NCBI RefSeq assembly: GCF_014652315.1
Contig: NZ_BMYO01000004.1
Coordinates: 62,001 to 126,000 of the forward strand
DNA: 64,000 nt
From: Jeongeupia chitinilytica
GTDB taxonomy: Bacteria > Pseudomonadota > Gammaproteobacteria > Burkholderiales > Chitinibacteraceae
Reading direction: 5' to 3'
The notes below the pieces were generated by a model. It had not been told where the DNA came from. It saw only the letters and a list, made by a program, of their open reading frames with translations, and did not search any database. Both the position numbers and the translations under genes were made by a program. Positions 47,181 through 56,062 of the stretch are shown here, piece after piece (within the stretch, counting starts at the first letter, position 1; each line of letters opens with the position of its first letter).

Positions 47181-48437
47181 TCAGGTGCGCTGCATCACTG
47201 CGGCAAAGAAGCCGTCGGTACCGTGCTGCATCGGCGACAGCTGCATGCATTCGCCGTCGAGTGCCAACTCGACCTTGTCCTTCGCCAACAGCTCGCGCAC
47301 GTCGACCAGCTGAAACTCCGGATGCCCGGCCAGGAAGGCGTCGACGATCTTGCGGTTCTCGCTCGGCAGGAAACTGCAGGTCGCATAGACCAGACGGCCG
47401 CCCTGCTTCACCAGTCGCGATGCCGAGGCCAGGATGCTGGCCTGCTTGGCGTTGAGCTCGACGACGCTCTGCGCGCTCTGCCGGTACTTCAGGTCCGGAT
47501 TGCGGCGCAGCGTGCCGAGACCCGAGCACGGCGCATCGACCAGCACCGCATCCATCTTGCCGGCCAGACGCTTGATCTTGGTGTCATTTTCCGACGCGAT
47601 CAATTGCGGGCGGACGTTCGACAATCCCGAACGCGCGAGGCGCGGCTTCAGGTTGGACAGCCGTTTTTCCGAGATGTCGAACGCGTACAGCGACCCCGAC
47701 GACTGCATCATCGCGCCGATCGCCAGCGTCTTGCCGCCGGCGCCGGCGCAGAAATCGGCGATCATCTGGCCGCGGCGGGCACCGGTCAACAGCGCCAGCA
47801 GCTGGCTGCCTTCGTCCTGCACCTCGAACGCGCCTTCCTTGAACAAGGTCAGGCGCGACAGTCCCGGCTTGCCGGTGACGCGCAGTCCCCAGGGCGAAAA
47901 CGGTGTCGGGACCGATTCGATCCCCTGGGCGGCCAGCTCGGTTTGCACCGGCTCGCGTTTCATCTTCAGCGTGTTGGCACGCAGGTCGAGCGGCGCCGAT
48001 TGCAGCATCGCCCGGCCGGTTTCGAGCACCGCGGCCTCGTCGAAGCCGTCGGCGAGCATCGCGTCGACGGTCCACTGCGGCAGTGCGGCGCGAACCGCCA
48101 GCGGTGCCTCATCCCAGCGTACCGCCTTGTACGCCTTGGCCTGCTCCATCCGGCGGGCATCGAAAATCGCCGTCAATTCCTTGAGATTGCGTTTCTCGAC
48201 TGCGGCCCAGTAGGCGACCATCCAGTCGATCACCCCGGCCTTGTCGCCGCAGGCCCATTTCAGCCTCGGCAGGTGGCGCAGCAGACCGAAGACGGTTTCG
48301 GCAATCTCGGCCCGGTCGCGTGCGCCGAGTTTCGGATGATCCTTGAAGTAGCGCGACAGGCAGACGTCGGCCGGCGCGGTAAACGGCAGCACCGTGTGCA
48401 GCACGTCGAGAATGGCATCAAATTGGGTCTTGTTCAT
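47181..48437 (-). CDS. RsmB/NOP2-family RNA m5C methyltransferase
   Basis: S-adenosylmethionine-dependent RNA cytosine-C5 methyltransferase (418 aa) of the RsmB/NOP family. The SAM-binding motif DFCAGAGGKTLA and both catalytic cysteine motifs are present (DAPCSGLG and ATCSFLPSEN). The N-terminal region is helical, as in RsmB-like enzymes, but I cannot tell whether the target is 16S rRNA C967 or another site. It is the last gene of the purN-DUF3108 string. Confidence 0.9.
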   Translation of the reverse strand: MNKTQFDAILDVLHTVLPFTAPADVCLSRYFKDHPKLGARDRAEIAETVFGLLRHLPRLKWACGDKAGVIDWMVAYWAAVEKRNLKELTAIFDARRMEQAKAYKAVRWDEAPLAVRAALPQWTVDAMLADGFDEAAVLETGRAMLQSAPLDLRANTLKMKREPVQTELAAQGIESVPTPFSPWGLRVTGKPGLSRLTLFKEGAFEVQDEGSQLLALLTGARRGQMIADFCAGAGGKTLAIGAMMQSSGSLYAFDISEKRLSNLKPRLARSGLSNVRPQLIASENDTKIKRLAGKMDAVLVDAPCSGLGTLRRNPDLKYRQSAQSVVELNAKQASILASASRLVKQGGRLVYATCSFLPSENRKIVDAFLAGHPEFQLVDVRELLAKDKVELALDGECMQLSPMQHGTDGFFAAVMQRT

Positions 48438-48519
48438 ATCAGCGTTGTAGCGGCGAAAGCGGGTTCACACCAGCGTTTATCGGTGCGGGCCGCGGCCCGC
48501 CTGGGTCTGTGCAGCGCGG

Positions 48520-49719
48520 CTAGCGCAGCTGCGGAGTGTTGCGGTTGACGCCGTTGACCGACGACAGCGGCTTGAGCACCTGCTCGCCGTTGATCGTGAT
48601 CGCGTTGGCGAGAATGTCGATGCTGCCGTTGTCCTTGCCCAGCGTCAGCTGGATGCGGACCGGCATGTTGTTCCATTGCGGCGCCAGCCAGAAGTCGAAA
48701 CTGCGGTCCTCGAAATCGCCGTGCAGCAGGATGGCGTCGACCTTCTGGTCGCCAAGCCGCAGCGTCGTCTCGCCCCGGATCTCGAATGCGACTTCCGGAT
48801 AAAGTTTGCGGCCGCTGACCATGGCAAAGGTGAAGTTCTTCATCTTGGCCCCCTGCAGCGCAAACTGGAACGCCGCCGAAAACAGATCCTGGTCGCCCGG
48901 GGAGATTTCGGCCGTTTTCAGATTGCCCTTGTCGTTCAGCGTGACCGTGTTCGCGTCCCAGTCGAAATTCGCTTCGTTCAGCAGCTTGCCGTCCTTGTGG
49001 TCCGAAAAGCGCTGCGGCACGACGCCGTGCTTGCCTACCCTGCCTTCGCTCTCGATCACCCGGGTCCGGCCGAACAGCGAACCGGCCAGCCTGAGCCGGT
49101 AGTCACCCTGGTCGACCTGCCAGGTCATTTTGACCGGGAACACACCGTAGACGTAGGTAATTTCAACGTTCTTCGGAAAGGCCTTGGCCTGCTTGCCCAA
49201 GGGCGCACTGGCCTGGGTGACACGTCGGGCATCGACCGGCATCGACGCTGCGGCAGCGGCAACGCTCGTGGCCGTACTGGCCGGCGCGCGTTCGGCTGCG
49301 GCGCTCGCGACCATGGCAAGGGCCACTTCACTGGCAATGCCACTGGCGACACCGCGGGTATCGGCGACAACAGCCTGCGCCTTCGGCGCCGACGCCAGCC
49401 GTTTCACCGGATGCGGTTTGACCGCAGGCCTGGCCTGCGGGACGGGTGCGGCAGGCTTGGGCGGTGGCGGCTGTAGTTCCGCCAGCGGCCGCAGATAGAC
49501 AACCTGTTTCTCGGCCGGTTTGACCCCGGCGAGGCCGGCCGGCTTGGGTGCTTCGTCGATTTCCTGTGCCGCGAGCTTTTGCGTCGGTTTGCGCAGCGGC
49601 GTGTCGTCGCCGCGCGGCCGGTCCCACCAGGCCAGCGCCAGCTCGCCGAACAGTCCCGACAGATGCAGCAGCAGCGACAGGACCAGCGCGAACGCAAGCA
49701 GGCGGCGGCCGAGCGTCAT
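48520..49719 (-). CDS. DUF3108 protein with a TonB-like N-terminus
   Basis: A 399-residue envelope protein. An N-terminal transmembrane helix (about 5-30) is followed by a long Pro/Ala/Lys-rich stretch (to about residue 180) like the periplasm-spanning part of TonB, then a beta-rich DUF3108 domain. The function of DUF3108 is unknown. It is 7 nt after purN and upstream of the RsmB-like gene. The TonB resemblance is limited to composition; no TonB C-terminal domain is present. Confidence 0.82.
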   Translation of the reverse strand: MTLGRRLLAFALVLSLLLHLSGLFGELALAWWDRPRGDDTPLRKPTQKLAAQEIDEAPKPAGLAGVKPAEKQVVYLRPLAELQPPPPKPAAPVPQARPAVKPHPVKRLASAPKAQAVVADTRGVASGIASEVALAMVASAAAERAPASTATSVAAAAASMPVDARRVTQASAPLGKQAKAFPKNVEITYVYGVFPVKMTWQVDQGDYRLRLAGSLFGRTRVIESEGRVGKHGVVPQRFSDHKDGKLLNEANFDWDANTVTLNDKGNLKTAEISPGDQDLFSAAFQFALQGAKMKNFTFAMVSGRKLYPEVAFEIRGETTLRLGDQKVDAILLHGDFEDRSFDFWLAPQWNNMPVRIQLTLGKDNGSIDILANAITINGEQVLKPLSSVNGVNRNTPQLR

Positions 49720-49726
49720 CGATGCC

Positions 49727-50323
49727 TCAGTTCCGGCGCAGCACGCGCTGACCGGCGATCGTCAACCGGCCTGCCACGAAATCGGCCACGACCTGCGGAT
49801 ACAGCCGGTGTTCTTCGGTCAGGATGCGCGCGGCCAGTGCCGCCGGGGTATCGTCGTCGTGCACCGGGACGACCGCCTGTGCGGCGATCGGGCCGTGGTC
49901 GAGCTCGGCCGTGACGAAATGCACGGTGCAGCCGGCAAACTTCACGCCCTCGGCAATCGCGCGCTCGTGCGTGTGCAGGCCGGTAAACGCCGGCAGCAGC
50001 GACGGGTGGATGTTCAGCAGCCGGTTTTCATAGTGGCCGACAAAGCCGGCGGTAAGGATGCGCATGAAACCGGCCAGCACGACCAGATCCGGCGCATAAC
50101 CGTCGATCAACGCGGCCAGCGCCGTGTCGAACGCCTCGCGGCCGTCGAAGTCCTTGTGGTTCAGCGACGCCGTGGCGATGCCGCGTTCGCGCGCCCACGC
50201 CAAGCCCTCGGCATCGGCCTTGTTCGAGATCACTGCGGCGATGCGCGCGCCCGCCACCTGTGCGTCGACGATGGCCTGCATGTTCGAACCGCGGCCGGAA
50301 ATCAGGATGACAATATTCTTCAT
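49727..50323 (-). CDS. purN: phosphoribosylglycinamide formyltransferase
   Basis: Purine-pathway enzyme (198 aa) that formylates GAR with 10-formyltetrahydrofolate. The N-terminal ILISGRGSNMQAI, the catalytic region HPSLLPAFTGLHTHERA and the Asp of the TAELDHGPI segment are present. The ATG at 50323 matches the family N-terminus. It follows purM on the same strand with a hairpin between them. Confidence 0.96.
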   Translation of the reverse strand: MKNIVILISGRGSNMQAIVDAQVAGARIAAVISNKADAEGLAWARERGIATASLNHKDFDGREAFDTALAALIDGYAPDLVVLAGFMRILTAGFVGHYENRLLNIHPSLLPAFTGLHTHERAIAEGVKFAGCTVHFVTAELDHGPIAAQAVVPVHDDDTPAALAARILTEEHRLYPQVVADFVAGRLTIAGQRVLRRN

Positions 50324-50376
50324 GTCTCTAACGAATGCGCCCACTTCCAATCAGTACGTCCACTTCCAATGACAAA

Positions 50377-50400
50377 GGGCGAGGTGTCGCCACCTCGCCC
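50377..50400 (-). terminator. hairpin with weak T-tract between purM and purN
   Basis: A perfect 10-bp stem with TCGC-type loop just after the purM stop; on the minus strand it is followed by TTTGTC, a weak T-run. It may attenuate rather than fully stop transcription into purN. A direct repeat of CCACTTCCAAT (50341-50370) lies beside it. Confidence 0.6.
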
Positions 50401-50419
50401 CGTTGACCGGTCAAACCGA

Positions 50420-51457
50420 TCAGGCGACCTGGGTCTGGTGCTCGTCGCCGTTGCGCGCACGCACCGCACCCAGTGTGTAGACGATTTCGCCCTCGGCTTC
50501 GAGCTGCTTCTTCGCCGCTTCGGCATCCTGCGCCGACACGATCACGACCATGCCGACACCGCAGTTGAACGTCTTGTACATTTCCTGCGCTTCGACGTTG
50601 CCTTCCTTCTGCAGCCACTGGAACAGCTTCGGCAGCGTCCAGCTCCTGGCGTCGATCTGGGCAACCACGTTGGCCGGCAGCACGCGCGGCACGTTCTCGG
50701 TGATGCCGCCGCCGGTGATGTGCGCCATGCCCTTGACCGTCACCGACTCGAGGAGTTTCAGGATCGGCTTCACATAAATGCGCGTCGGCGCGATCACCAC
50801 GTCGGCGAGGCTCTTGCCGGCGTCGAACTCGGCCGCGTAATCGGCTTCGGTCAGGTGCAGGATCTTGCGCACCAGCGAATAGCCGTTCGAATGCGCGCCG
50901 TTCGAGGCAAGGCCCAGCACGACGTCGCCGGCGACGATGCTGTCACCGGTGATGATTTTCGATTTTTCGACCACGCCGACCGCAAAACCGGCCAGATCGT
51001 ATTCGCCGACCGGGTACATGCCCGGCATTTCGGCGGTTTCGCCGCCGATCAGCGCGCAGCCCGACAGCTCGCAGCCGTGGGCAATGCCGCGGATCACTTC
51101 GGTCGCGGTGTCGACGTCGAGCTTGCCGCAGGCGAAGTAGTCGAGGAAGAACAGCGGCTCGGCACCCTGGACCAGAATGTCGTTGACGCTCATCGCGACC
51201 AGATCCTGGCCGACCGTGTCGTGGCGGTTCAGTTCGAACGCCAGCTTGAGCTTGGTCCCGACACCGTCGGTTCCCGACACCAGCACCGGCTCCTTGAATT
51301 TCTTGGAGATTTCGATCAGGCCACCGAAGCCGCCGATACCGGACAGCACTTCGGGACGCATCGTGCGCTTGGCGAACGGCTTGATGTTTTCGACCAGCTG
51401 ATCGCCAGCGTCGATATCGACACCCGCGTCGCGGTAGCTCAGGCTTTGGGAACTCAT
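50420..51457 (-). CDS. purM: phosphoribosylformylglycinamidine cyclo-ligase
   Basis: AIR synthetase (345 aa), the fifth step of purine synthesis. The N-terminal [14 protein letters not shown], the [13 protein letters not shown] segment and [13 protein letters not shown] are diagnostic, and the length equals that of E. coli PurM. The ATG at 51457 gives [12 protein letters not shown]. It is divergent from hda, a common arrangement in proteobacteria. Confidence 0.97.
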   Translation of the reverse strand: MSSQSLSYRDAGVDIDAGDQLVENIKPFAKRTMRPEVLSGIGGFGGLIEISKKFKEPVLVSGTDGVGTKLKLAFELNRHDTVGQDLVAMSVNDILVQGAEPLFFLDYFACGKLDVDTATEVIRGIAHGCELSGCALIGGETAEMPGMYPVGEYDLAGFAVGVVEKSKIITGDSIVAGDVVLGLASNGAHSNGYSLVRKILHLTEADYAAEFDAGKSLADVVIAPTRIYVKPILKLLESVTVKGMAHITGGGITENVPRVLPANVVAQIDARSWTLPKLFQWLQKEGNVEAQEMYKTFNCGVGMVVIVSAQDAEAAKKQLEAEGEIVYTLGAVRARNGDEHQTQVA

Positions 51458-51552
51458 GACGGCCTCGTGAAGGAATTCGGGTTCTGCAGCGCGCCAACTC
51501 AGGTAAAATGGCGGCAAGCTGCTGAAAACGCGGTAGTTTACCGTATCCTGCA

Positions 51553-51690
51553 ATGAAACGCCTGCTGTCCGCCCGCCGGCACGGCCCGAACCAGCCTCTG
51601 CCGTTCGAGTCCGTTGCCCCCACCCCGACTGTCCCGCGCGCTGCCGATCCGGCCGTGCGCTTCCGTGCGTCCGGTGCCGCTTGCCGATGA
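51553..51690 (+). CDS. possible 45-residue upstream ORF overlapping the hda start
   Basis: An ATG frame of 45 codons ([12 protein letters not shown] start, Pro/Ala/Arg-rich) whose TGA overlaps the hda ATG as ATGA. No family is recognised and no clear Shine-Dalgarno precedes it. It may be a translated leader that couples translation into hda, or the frame may be open by chance in GC-rich DNA. Confidence 0.35.
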   Translation: MKRLLSARRHGPNQPLPFESVAPTPTVPRAADPAVRFRASGAACR

Positions 51691-52361
51691 AGCAGCTCGT
51701 CCTCGACCTGATGCTCCCGCAACCGGCGGGCTTTGCCGGCTTCATCGCCGGCGACAACGCCGAGCTGCTGTTCATGCTCGGCGAATGGTTGTCCGGCGGT
51801 GACGACGTCCGCTTCCTCTACCTGTGGGGGGGCGCCGGCGTCGGCAAGACCCACCTGCTGAATGCGGCGGCCGAACGGCTGGCCGGCGCGATCCGCGTCG
51901 ACGCCCGACACGGGGCGCTGCCCGACGAAGTCGCCGCGGATGCCGCGCTGATCGTCGACAACGTCGACGCGCTCGACAACGAACAGCAGATCCGCCTGTT
52001 CGACCACTACAACACGCTGCGCGAAGGCAGCGGCCGCTTGCTGGCAGCCGGCCCGCTGCCGCCGATGCTGCTTTCCCTGCGCGACGACCTGACCACGCGA
52101 CTCGGCTGGGGCCTCGTCTACCAGCTCAAGGGCCTGTCCGACCGGGACAAGGCCGCGGTACTGCAACAGCTCGCGCACCAGCTCGGTTTCGACCTCAGCG
52201 ACGAAGCCTGCGACTACCTGCTGCACCACGCCAGCCGTGACCTCGCCGACCTGCAGGTGCTGATCGCCCGCGCCAACCGCTACGCACTGTCGCTGCGCCG
52301 CCCGGTCACGCTGCCGCTGCTGCGCGAAGTGCTCGGCAGCAGCGACGCCGGCAAGGACTGA
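51687..52361 (+). CDS. hda: DnaA regulatory inactivator Hda
   Basis: AAA+ DnaA-related protein (224 aa) that with the sliding clamp stimulates ATP hydrolysis by DnaA after initiation. The N-terminal clamp-binding peptide QLVLDLML starts at residue 3, Walker A GGAGVGKT is at 48-55 and the Walker B region reads [10 protein letters not shown]. There is no DNA-binding domain IV, as expected. The ATG at 51687 is chosen because it puts the clamp motif at the extreme N-terminus; a TTG at 51681 is in frame. Confidence 0.93.
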   Translation: MKQLVLDLMLPQPAGFAGFIAGDNAELLFMLGEWLSGGDDVRFLYLWGGAGVGKTHLLNAAAERLAGAIRVDARHGALPDEVAADAALIVDNVDALDNEQQIRLFDHYNTLREGSGRLLAAGPLPPMLLSLRDDLTTRLGWGLVYQLKGLSDRDKAAVLQQLAHQLGFDLSDEACDYLLHHASRDLADLQVLIARANRYALSLRRPVTLPLLREVLGSSDAGKD

Positions 52362-52371
52362 TCCGCAACGC

Positions 52372-52980
52372 CTAGGGCAGCAAACGAACCGCCAGCGTGG
52401 CCAGCCCGGAGATGCGCCAGCAGTCGGTGCTGGCGTTGTAGGTCACGCCGGTACTGCGGATATTGCCGGTCGTCCGGACGCCATCGTCGTACTGCTGATC
52501 GAGCGAACACACATAGCGCACGTCGACACTCGCCGTCGTCGCATCCGGCCCCGCGATCAGGTAGGACACGTTCCCCGCCAGACTGTTGGCCGCCGCAGCG
52601 CTGGTCAGCACGTTCCATTGCACGCCGAACGGCGTATTGCGCTCCGATGCGGTGAGGATGGTCGAATTGGTCACCAGTTGCTGCCAGAACGCTTGCGGCT
52701 CGGTCGCCCCGTCGACGAGGCCGTTTCGCGCACCATTGCACGCGGCCTGGTTCGCCGGCGTGGCCGTCGGACACCCGTCCCCCGGCACGGCGTTGTAGCG
52801 CTCGAAATAGACGTTCACCGCCGCCTGGATCTTGTTGGTGCTGGCCTGCGCACTCTTGACCCGCGCACCGTCGATCAGGTCCCGCCCCTTGAACGCCAGC
52901 CCCAGAATCAGGCCGACGATGACCAGGACGATCGCCAGCTCGACCAGGGTAAAACCGCCTTGCTTGTTCGTGCACTTCAT
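52372..52980 (-). CDS. type IV prepilin-like protein, MSHA-type locus (major pilin candidate)
   Basis: Prepilin of 202 aa. A short basic leader (MKCTNKQGG) ends at a prepilin-peptidase site, followed by FTLVELAIVLVIVGLILG with the conserved Glu5. The globular part has paired cysteines (two in the DGCPTATPANQAAC segment, two later) that could form disulfides. It is the last gene of the leftward pilus locus, separated from the next prepilin by 111 nt, so it may be expressed more strongly. Which gene is the major subunit is inference. Confidence 0.85.
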   Translation of the reverse strand: MKCTNKQGGFTLVELAIVLVIVGLILGLAFKGRDLIDGARVKSAQASTNKIQAAVNVYFERYNAVPGDGCPTATPANQAACNGARNGLVDGATEPQAFWQQLVTNSTILTASERNTPFGVQWNVLTSAAAANSLAGNVSYLIAGPDATTASVDVRYVCSLDQQYDDGVRTTGNIRSTGVTYNASTDCWRISGLATLAVRLLP

Positions 52981-53091
52981 TTCATCTCTCCTTGGTGGTT
53001 CTGTTTTTGACGGGAATGCTTCGGCACCGGGAAGCCATGACGCGACCGGTTCACGGTCCGGCCGGCGTTGCGACAACGGATACGCCGTCGA

Positions 53092-53802
53092 TCACGGCAG
53101 CCGCCCCGCCGCCAGCATCCGGCTGAGCAGGGTCGACGGCGCCAGCCAGTCGGTCAGGTCGTCGTAACTGGCAACGCCACCCGCCGCATCCACCCGGTCA
53201 TGACTGACGAATTCGGCATCGTTGTTGACGTTCTCGGCTTCGTCGGCACCGCCGCCGGCCTGCAACGGCCCGGGGCCGGAACGACCGTGCGACACCACCA
53301 CCGCAGCGACATGCAGTGCCAGTGTCTGCGCCGCGCCGGCGGCAGGACGAACGTTGATGTCGCCCTCCGAACAGATCGCGAACGACACGCTAGCCGGCGG
53401 CGGCGCACCGTTGCAGCCGCCGACCGTGGCCGGATCGGTATCGGCGTAATAGCCCGTCACGCGGTAGCTGAACGGCCGGCCGAATGCATCGCTCTGCCCC
53501 AGCCCGAGCGCAACCCAGGGCAGCAGCCCCTGCTGACGGTTGCAGTTGCCACCGGCCGCGCGGTCCTCGACGCCGGCAGCCGCGCCGGCGGCAGCCGGAT
53601 TCGCCGGGCATGGCAGATGGCCGCTGCGGACGGCAAAGCCGAGGAGCGCTTCGCGGACCTCGGCCATTTCGTTCCGGGTATCGCGGACGCGCTGGGCCTC
53701 GTCGAGCACGCGGCCGGCCTGCAGCATGCCGGCCAGCAGCATCCCGACCACCGCCAGCACGACCGCCAGTTCAAGGAGCGTGAAGCCAAGCGGTCGTGCC
53801 AT
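53092..53802 (-). CDS. minor prepilin-like protein with LPCP motif
   Basis: Prepilin-like protein of 236 aa: leader MARPLG, then FTLLELAVVLAVVGMLLAG. After the helix comes a SGHLPCPANP segment and several cysteines. The ATG at 53802 has GGTGGA 5 nt upstream; the ATG at 53832 would give an unusually hydrophobic leader. It overlaps the upstream gene by 32 nt. Likely a minor pilin at the tip or in assembly. Confidence 0.82.
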   Translation of the reverse strand: MARPLGFTLLELAVVLAVVGMLLAGMLQAGRVLDEAQRVRDTRNEMAEVREALLGFAVRSGHLPCPANPAAAGAAAGVEDRAAGGNCNRQQGLLPWVALGLGQSDAFGRPFSYRVTGYYADTDPATVGGCNGAPPPASVSFAICSEGDINVRPAAGAAQTLALHVAAVVVSHGRSGPGPLQAGGGADEAENVNNDAEFVSHDRVDAAGGVASYDDLTDWLAPSTLLSRMLAAGRLP

Positions 53803-55213
53803 TGCGGTCCACCAATAGATAAAGACTGTCATTGCCGGACGGCAGCGCGTATTCGTCCGGAGACGGCGGCGGGTCGTCCCAGCCTTGCCGGTTCAGTGCC
53901 GGCATCGCACCGTCCGGCGGATCCAGATAGTTTGCGAGGCCGGCCTTTTGCGTCGCGCTGCCACGCTGTTGCGGCGGCTGCAGATCGCTGCGGACCGGGC
54001 CGCTGCCGAACATCACCGCCAGCAGCGCGGCCCCCTGCGGCAGGACCGCACCGCGCACGATCGGCGACGCGGCACAGCCTGCAGGCACGTCATGGATCGC
54101 CCGTGTACCCACCGCGTAAAAAAACTGCTGCTCCCAGCGGTTGCGGTACAGCCAGTGATAGGTAGCCAGCCGCGCCCGCCAGCCCGCTGCACTGACACCG
54201 GGCGGGCGAAAGGCGGCGTGGTCGAGGTCGTCGGTCAGCGCAACCGATTTCGGCAAGCGGCCCCGACAGCGCGATGCATCGGGGCCGCAGCCACCGGCTA
54301 CCGCCTTCGGTCCGCTTTCCGTGCATTCGCCGCTGGCCGGATCGGCCGGATTCGGCCAGCGGCCCCCGCCCTTGCGTTCGGCCCACAGCGCCAGCAGCTG
54401 CTGGTACTCCGCGGCGGCCCGGCGCGCGACCGGCACGAACAGTTCGCTGCGCCGGATCGTCACGATGCGGTCATTGAGCTGCACATCGCCATCGGCGCCC
54501 GACAAGGGGCCATCCAGGAAGCGGGCGAGCGCCAGGTCGCGATTGGAAAACCGGCCCTGCGCCGTCGTGGCCGCTTCAAGATAGTTGACCGGGTTGCGTT
54601 GCTGCACGGCGGTGTCGCGCAACTGTCCGGCCACGATGGCGCCCGGTGCGATCACCACGGCAACGACCGGGTCACCGGCCGACGACATCGTTGTGCGGCC
54701 GCCGTCGGACCACAGCGCAAACCATGGCTTGCCCCCCTCGGGAACGAAATCGTCGTTCAGCGGCGAATCGTCGTTGTCGTCGAGCCCCCGTACCAGCGCA
54801 TACCACAGCGGCTCGCCGCTACTGTCGTACAGCATCGGCTGCCGCATCGACAGCGAGGGCAGACGCCCGAGTCGCGGCGTATCCGACGTGCCGTTGCATG
54901 AGGCAACCCCGGCCAGTCCGGCGCGCCCCGCATCGGCGCCGCCCGGCGCGTTCAGGTCCGGACACGGCAACGATCCCGGCCGATTGTCGTTGTTGGCGCC
55001 GCCGACCCCGGTCGGCTGCCGGCCGTGTGCATTCGCCAGCAACTGGCGCTTGGCGTCGGCAAGTGCGCGCATGGTTGCACGTTCACCGGCGCCGGCAGAA
55101 ACGCGGAACGCCCGCGTGCCGAGCGCCAGTACCAGCACCGTCAGTGCGAGCAGGAACAGTCCGATCGCCATGCCCTGCTGGGTGGACGGCAGATCAGCGC
55201 GCATCGGTGTCAT
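53771..55213 (-). CDS. large membrane-anchored pilus-locus protein with LPCPD motif
   Basis: About 480 residues. An N-terminal segment (QQGMAIGLFLLALTVLVLALG) resembles a pilin helix but lacks the FTLxE prepilin signature. A helical stalk (RALADAKRQLLANAHG) and a GSLPCPDLNAPG segment follow, then a large Cys-containing domain I cannot assign. It may correspond to the MshO/MshP/MshQ-type proteins of MSHA loci. Starts at 55213 (GAGG only 3 nt away) or 55204 (12 nt away) are both possible. It overlaps its neighbours on both sides. Confidence 0.75.
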   Translation of the reverse strand: MTPMRADLPSTQQGMAIGLFLLALTVLVLALGTRAFRVSAGAGERATMRALADAKRQLLANAHGRQPTGVGGANNDNRPGSLPCPDLNAPGGADAGRAGLAGVASCNGTSDTPRLGRLPSLSMRQPMLYDSSGEPLWYALVRGLDDNDDSPLNDDFVPEGGKPWFALWSDGGRTTMSSAGDPVVAVVIAPGAIVAGQLRDTAVQQRNPVNYLEAATTAQGRFSNRDLALARFLDGPLSGADGDVQLNDRIVTIRRSELFVPVARRAAAEYQQLLALWAERKGGGRWPNPADPASGECTESGPKAVAGGCGPDASRCRGRLPKSVALTDDLDHAAFRPPGVSAAGWRARLATYHWLYRNRWEQQFFYAVGTRAIHDVPAGCAASPIVRGAVLPQGAALLAVMFGSGPVRSDLQPPQQRGSATQKAGLANYLDPPDGAMPALNRQGWDDPPPSPDEYALPSGNDSLYLLVDRNGTTAWLHAP

Positions 55214-55475
55214 AGACCTCGCGTACCTTGCCGTCGACACGGCGCTGTCCGGGCCGGAGTCCCGCCGGCGGCGAACTGCGCCACTCGCCATCGACCCAGC
55301 GCGACACGCCGTGCGGGCCGCGCACCTCGCCGTCAAAGCGCTCGTTCGCGCCGCCGGCCACCGACGCCTGCGACCTGCCGCCGCGCTCTGCAGGCGAGGT
55401 AAACAGCGTGCCCCAGCCGTCGTCGGCCTGTGCACATAGCGCGAGCAACAGCAGTGCAAGGCCCGGCGCCTTCAT
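55194..55475 (-). CDS. small secreted pilus-assembly protein, MshK-like
   Basis: A 93-residue protein with a cleavable signal peptide (about 1-17, ending CAQA) and a short mature domain with repeated RVDGK/WVDGE-type strands. Size and position match MshK in MSHA loci; sequence similarity alone is not strong. Its ATG overlaps the stop of the MshJ-like gene and its 3' end overlaps the next gene. Confidence 0.7.
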   Translation of the reverse strand: MKAPGLALLLLALCAQADDGWGTLFTSPAERGGRSQASVAGGANERFDGEVRGPHGVSRWVDGEWRSSPPAGLRPGQRRVDGKVREVYDTDAR

Positions 55476-56062
55476 TCCGTGCCCCCCGTGGCCGCGCGAT
55501 CGATGCTCAACCATTCGTAGTCGCAATCGACCGCAAGCCCTGCCCGGTCCTCGGCGGCGGATCGCGCAATCCTGCACGAGCCTTCGGCCGGCCAGCCCGG
55601 CAACCGGCGCAGACCGGCATTGAAATCCGACCAGTCGGTCTCGTCCCTCGCGATGAAGTGCACGTTCATCCTGCTGGCAAACAGCTGCAGGCCATCCTGT
55701 TCGCCGCCCCCGGAGACCGGCCGCCGGGCGGCAAGCTGGAATCCCAGACCCGGCCAGCGACGAGCGCCGGCATTCAGGTACTCGACCCATTCGAGCCGGT
55801 GCTCGGCGCCGATGGCACCGCGAACGCGCAACCGCGTGTACTCGCGCTGAAGCTCGCCCAGCTGATCGAGCTGCGTACGCGCATCGTCGACCCGTGCCTG
55901 CATTGCCTGAAGTTGATCATGCCCGGTTTCGAACCCTGCTTCTGCGCTCGTCCGGTACTGCCACGCGGCATAGCACAGCCCGGCACCGACACCGGTTGCG
56001 AAAACCAGCCACGACACAGCACCACGCAGCAAAGGCCAGTCCTGGCGCAAGGGCAGGCTCAC
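55472..56062 (-). CDS. MshJ/PilO-like inner-membrane assembly protein
   Basis: A 196-residue bitopic protein: short cytoplasmic segment, one transmembrane helix (about residues 15-35), a coiled-coil (QAMQARVDDARTQLDQLGEL) and a small periplasmic domain, the layout of PilO/MshJ. The start is GTG at 56062, overlapping the upstream stop, with GGGAGG 6 nt upstream. It should form the inner-membrane alignment complex with the MshI-like protein. Confidence 0.8.
   Translation of the reverse strand: MSLPLRQDWPLLRGAVSWLVFATGVGAGLCYAAWQYRTSAEAGFETGHDQLQAMQARVDDARTQLDQLGELQREYTRLRVRGAIGAEHRLEWVEYLNAGARRWPGLGFQLAARRPVSGGGEQDGLQLFASRMNVHFIARDETDWSDFNAGLRRLPGWPAEGSCRIARSAAEDRAGLAVDCDYEWLSIDRAATGGTE

Noticed and set aside
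48520..49719. TonB protein
   Set aside because: Only the helix plus Pro-rich N-terminal part resembles TonB; the C-terminus is DUF3108 and no ExbB/ExbD genes are adjacent.
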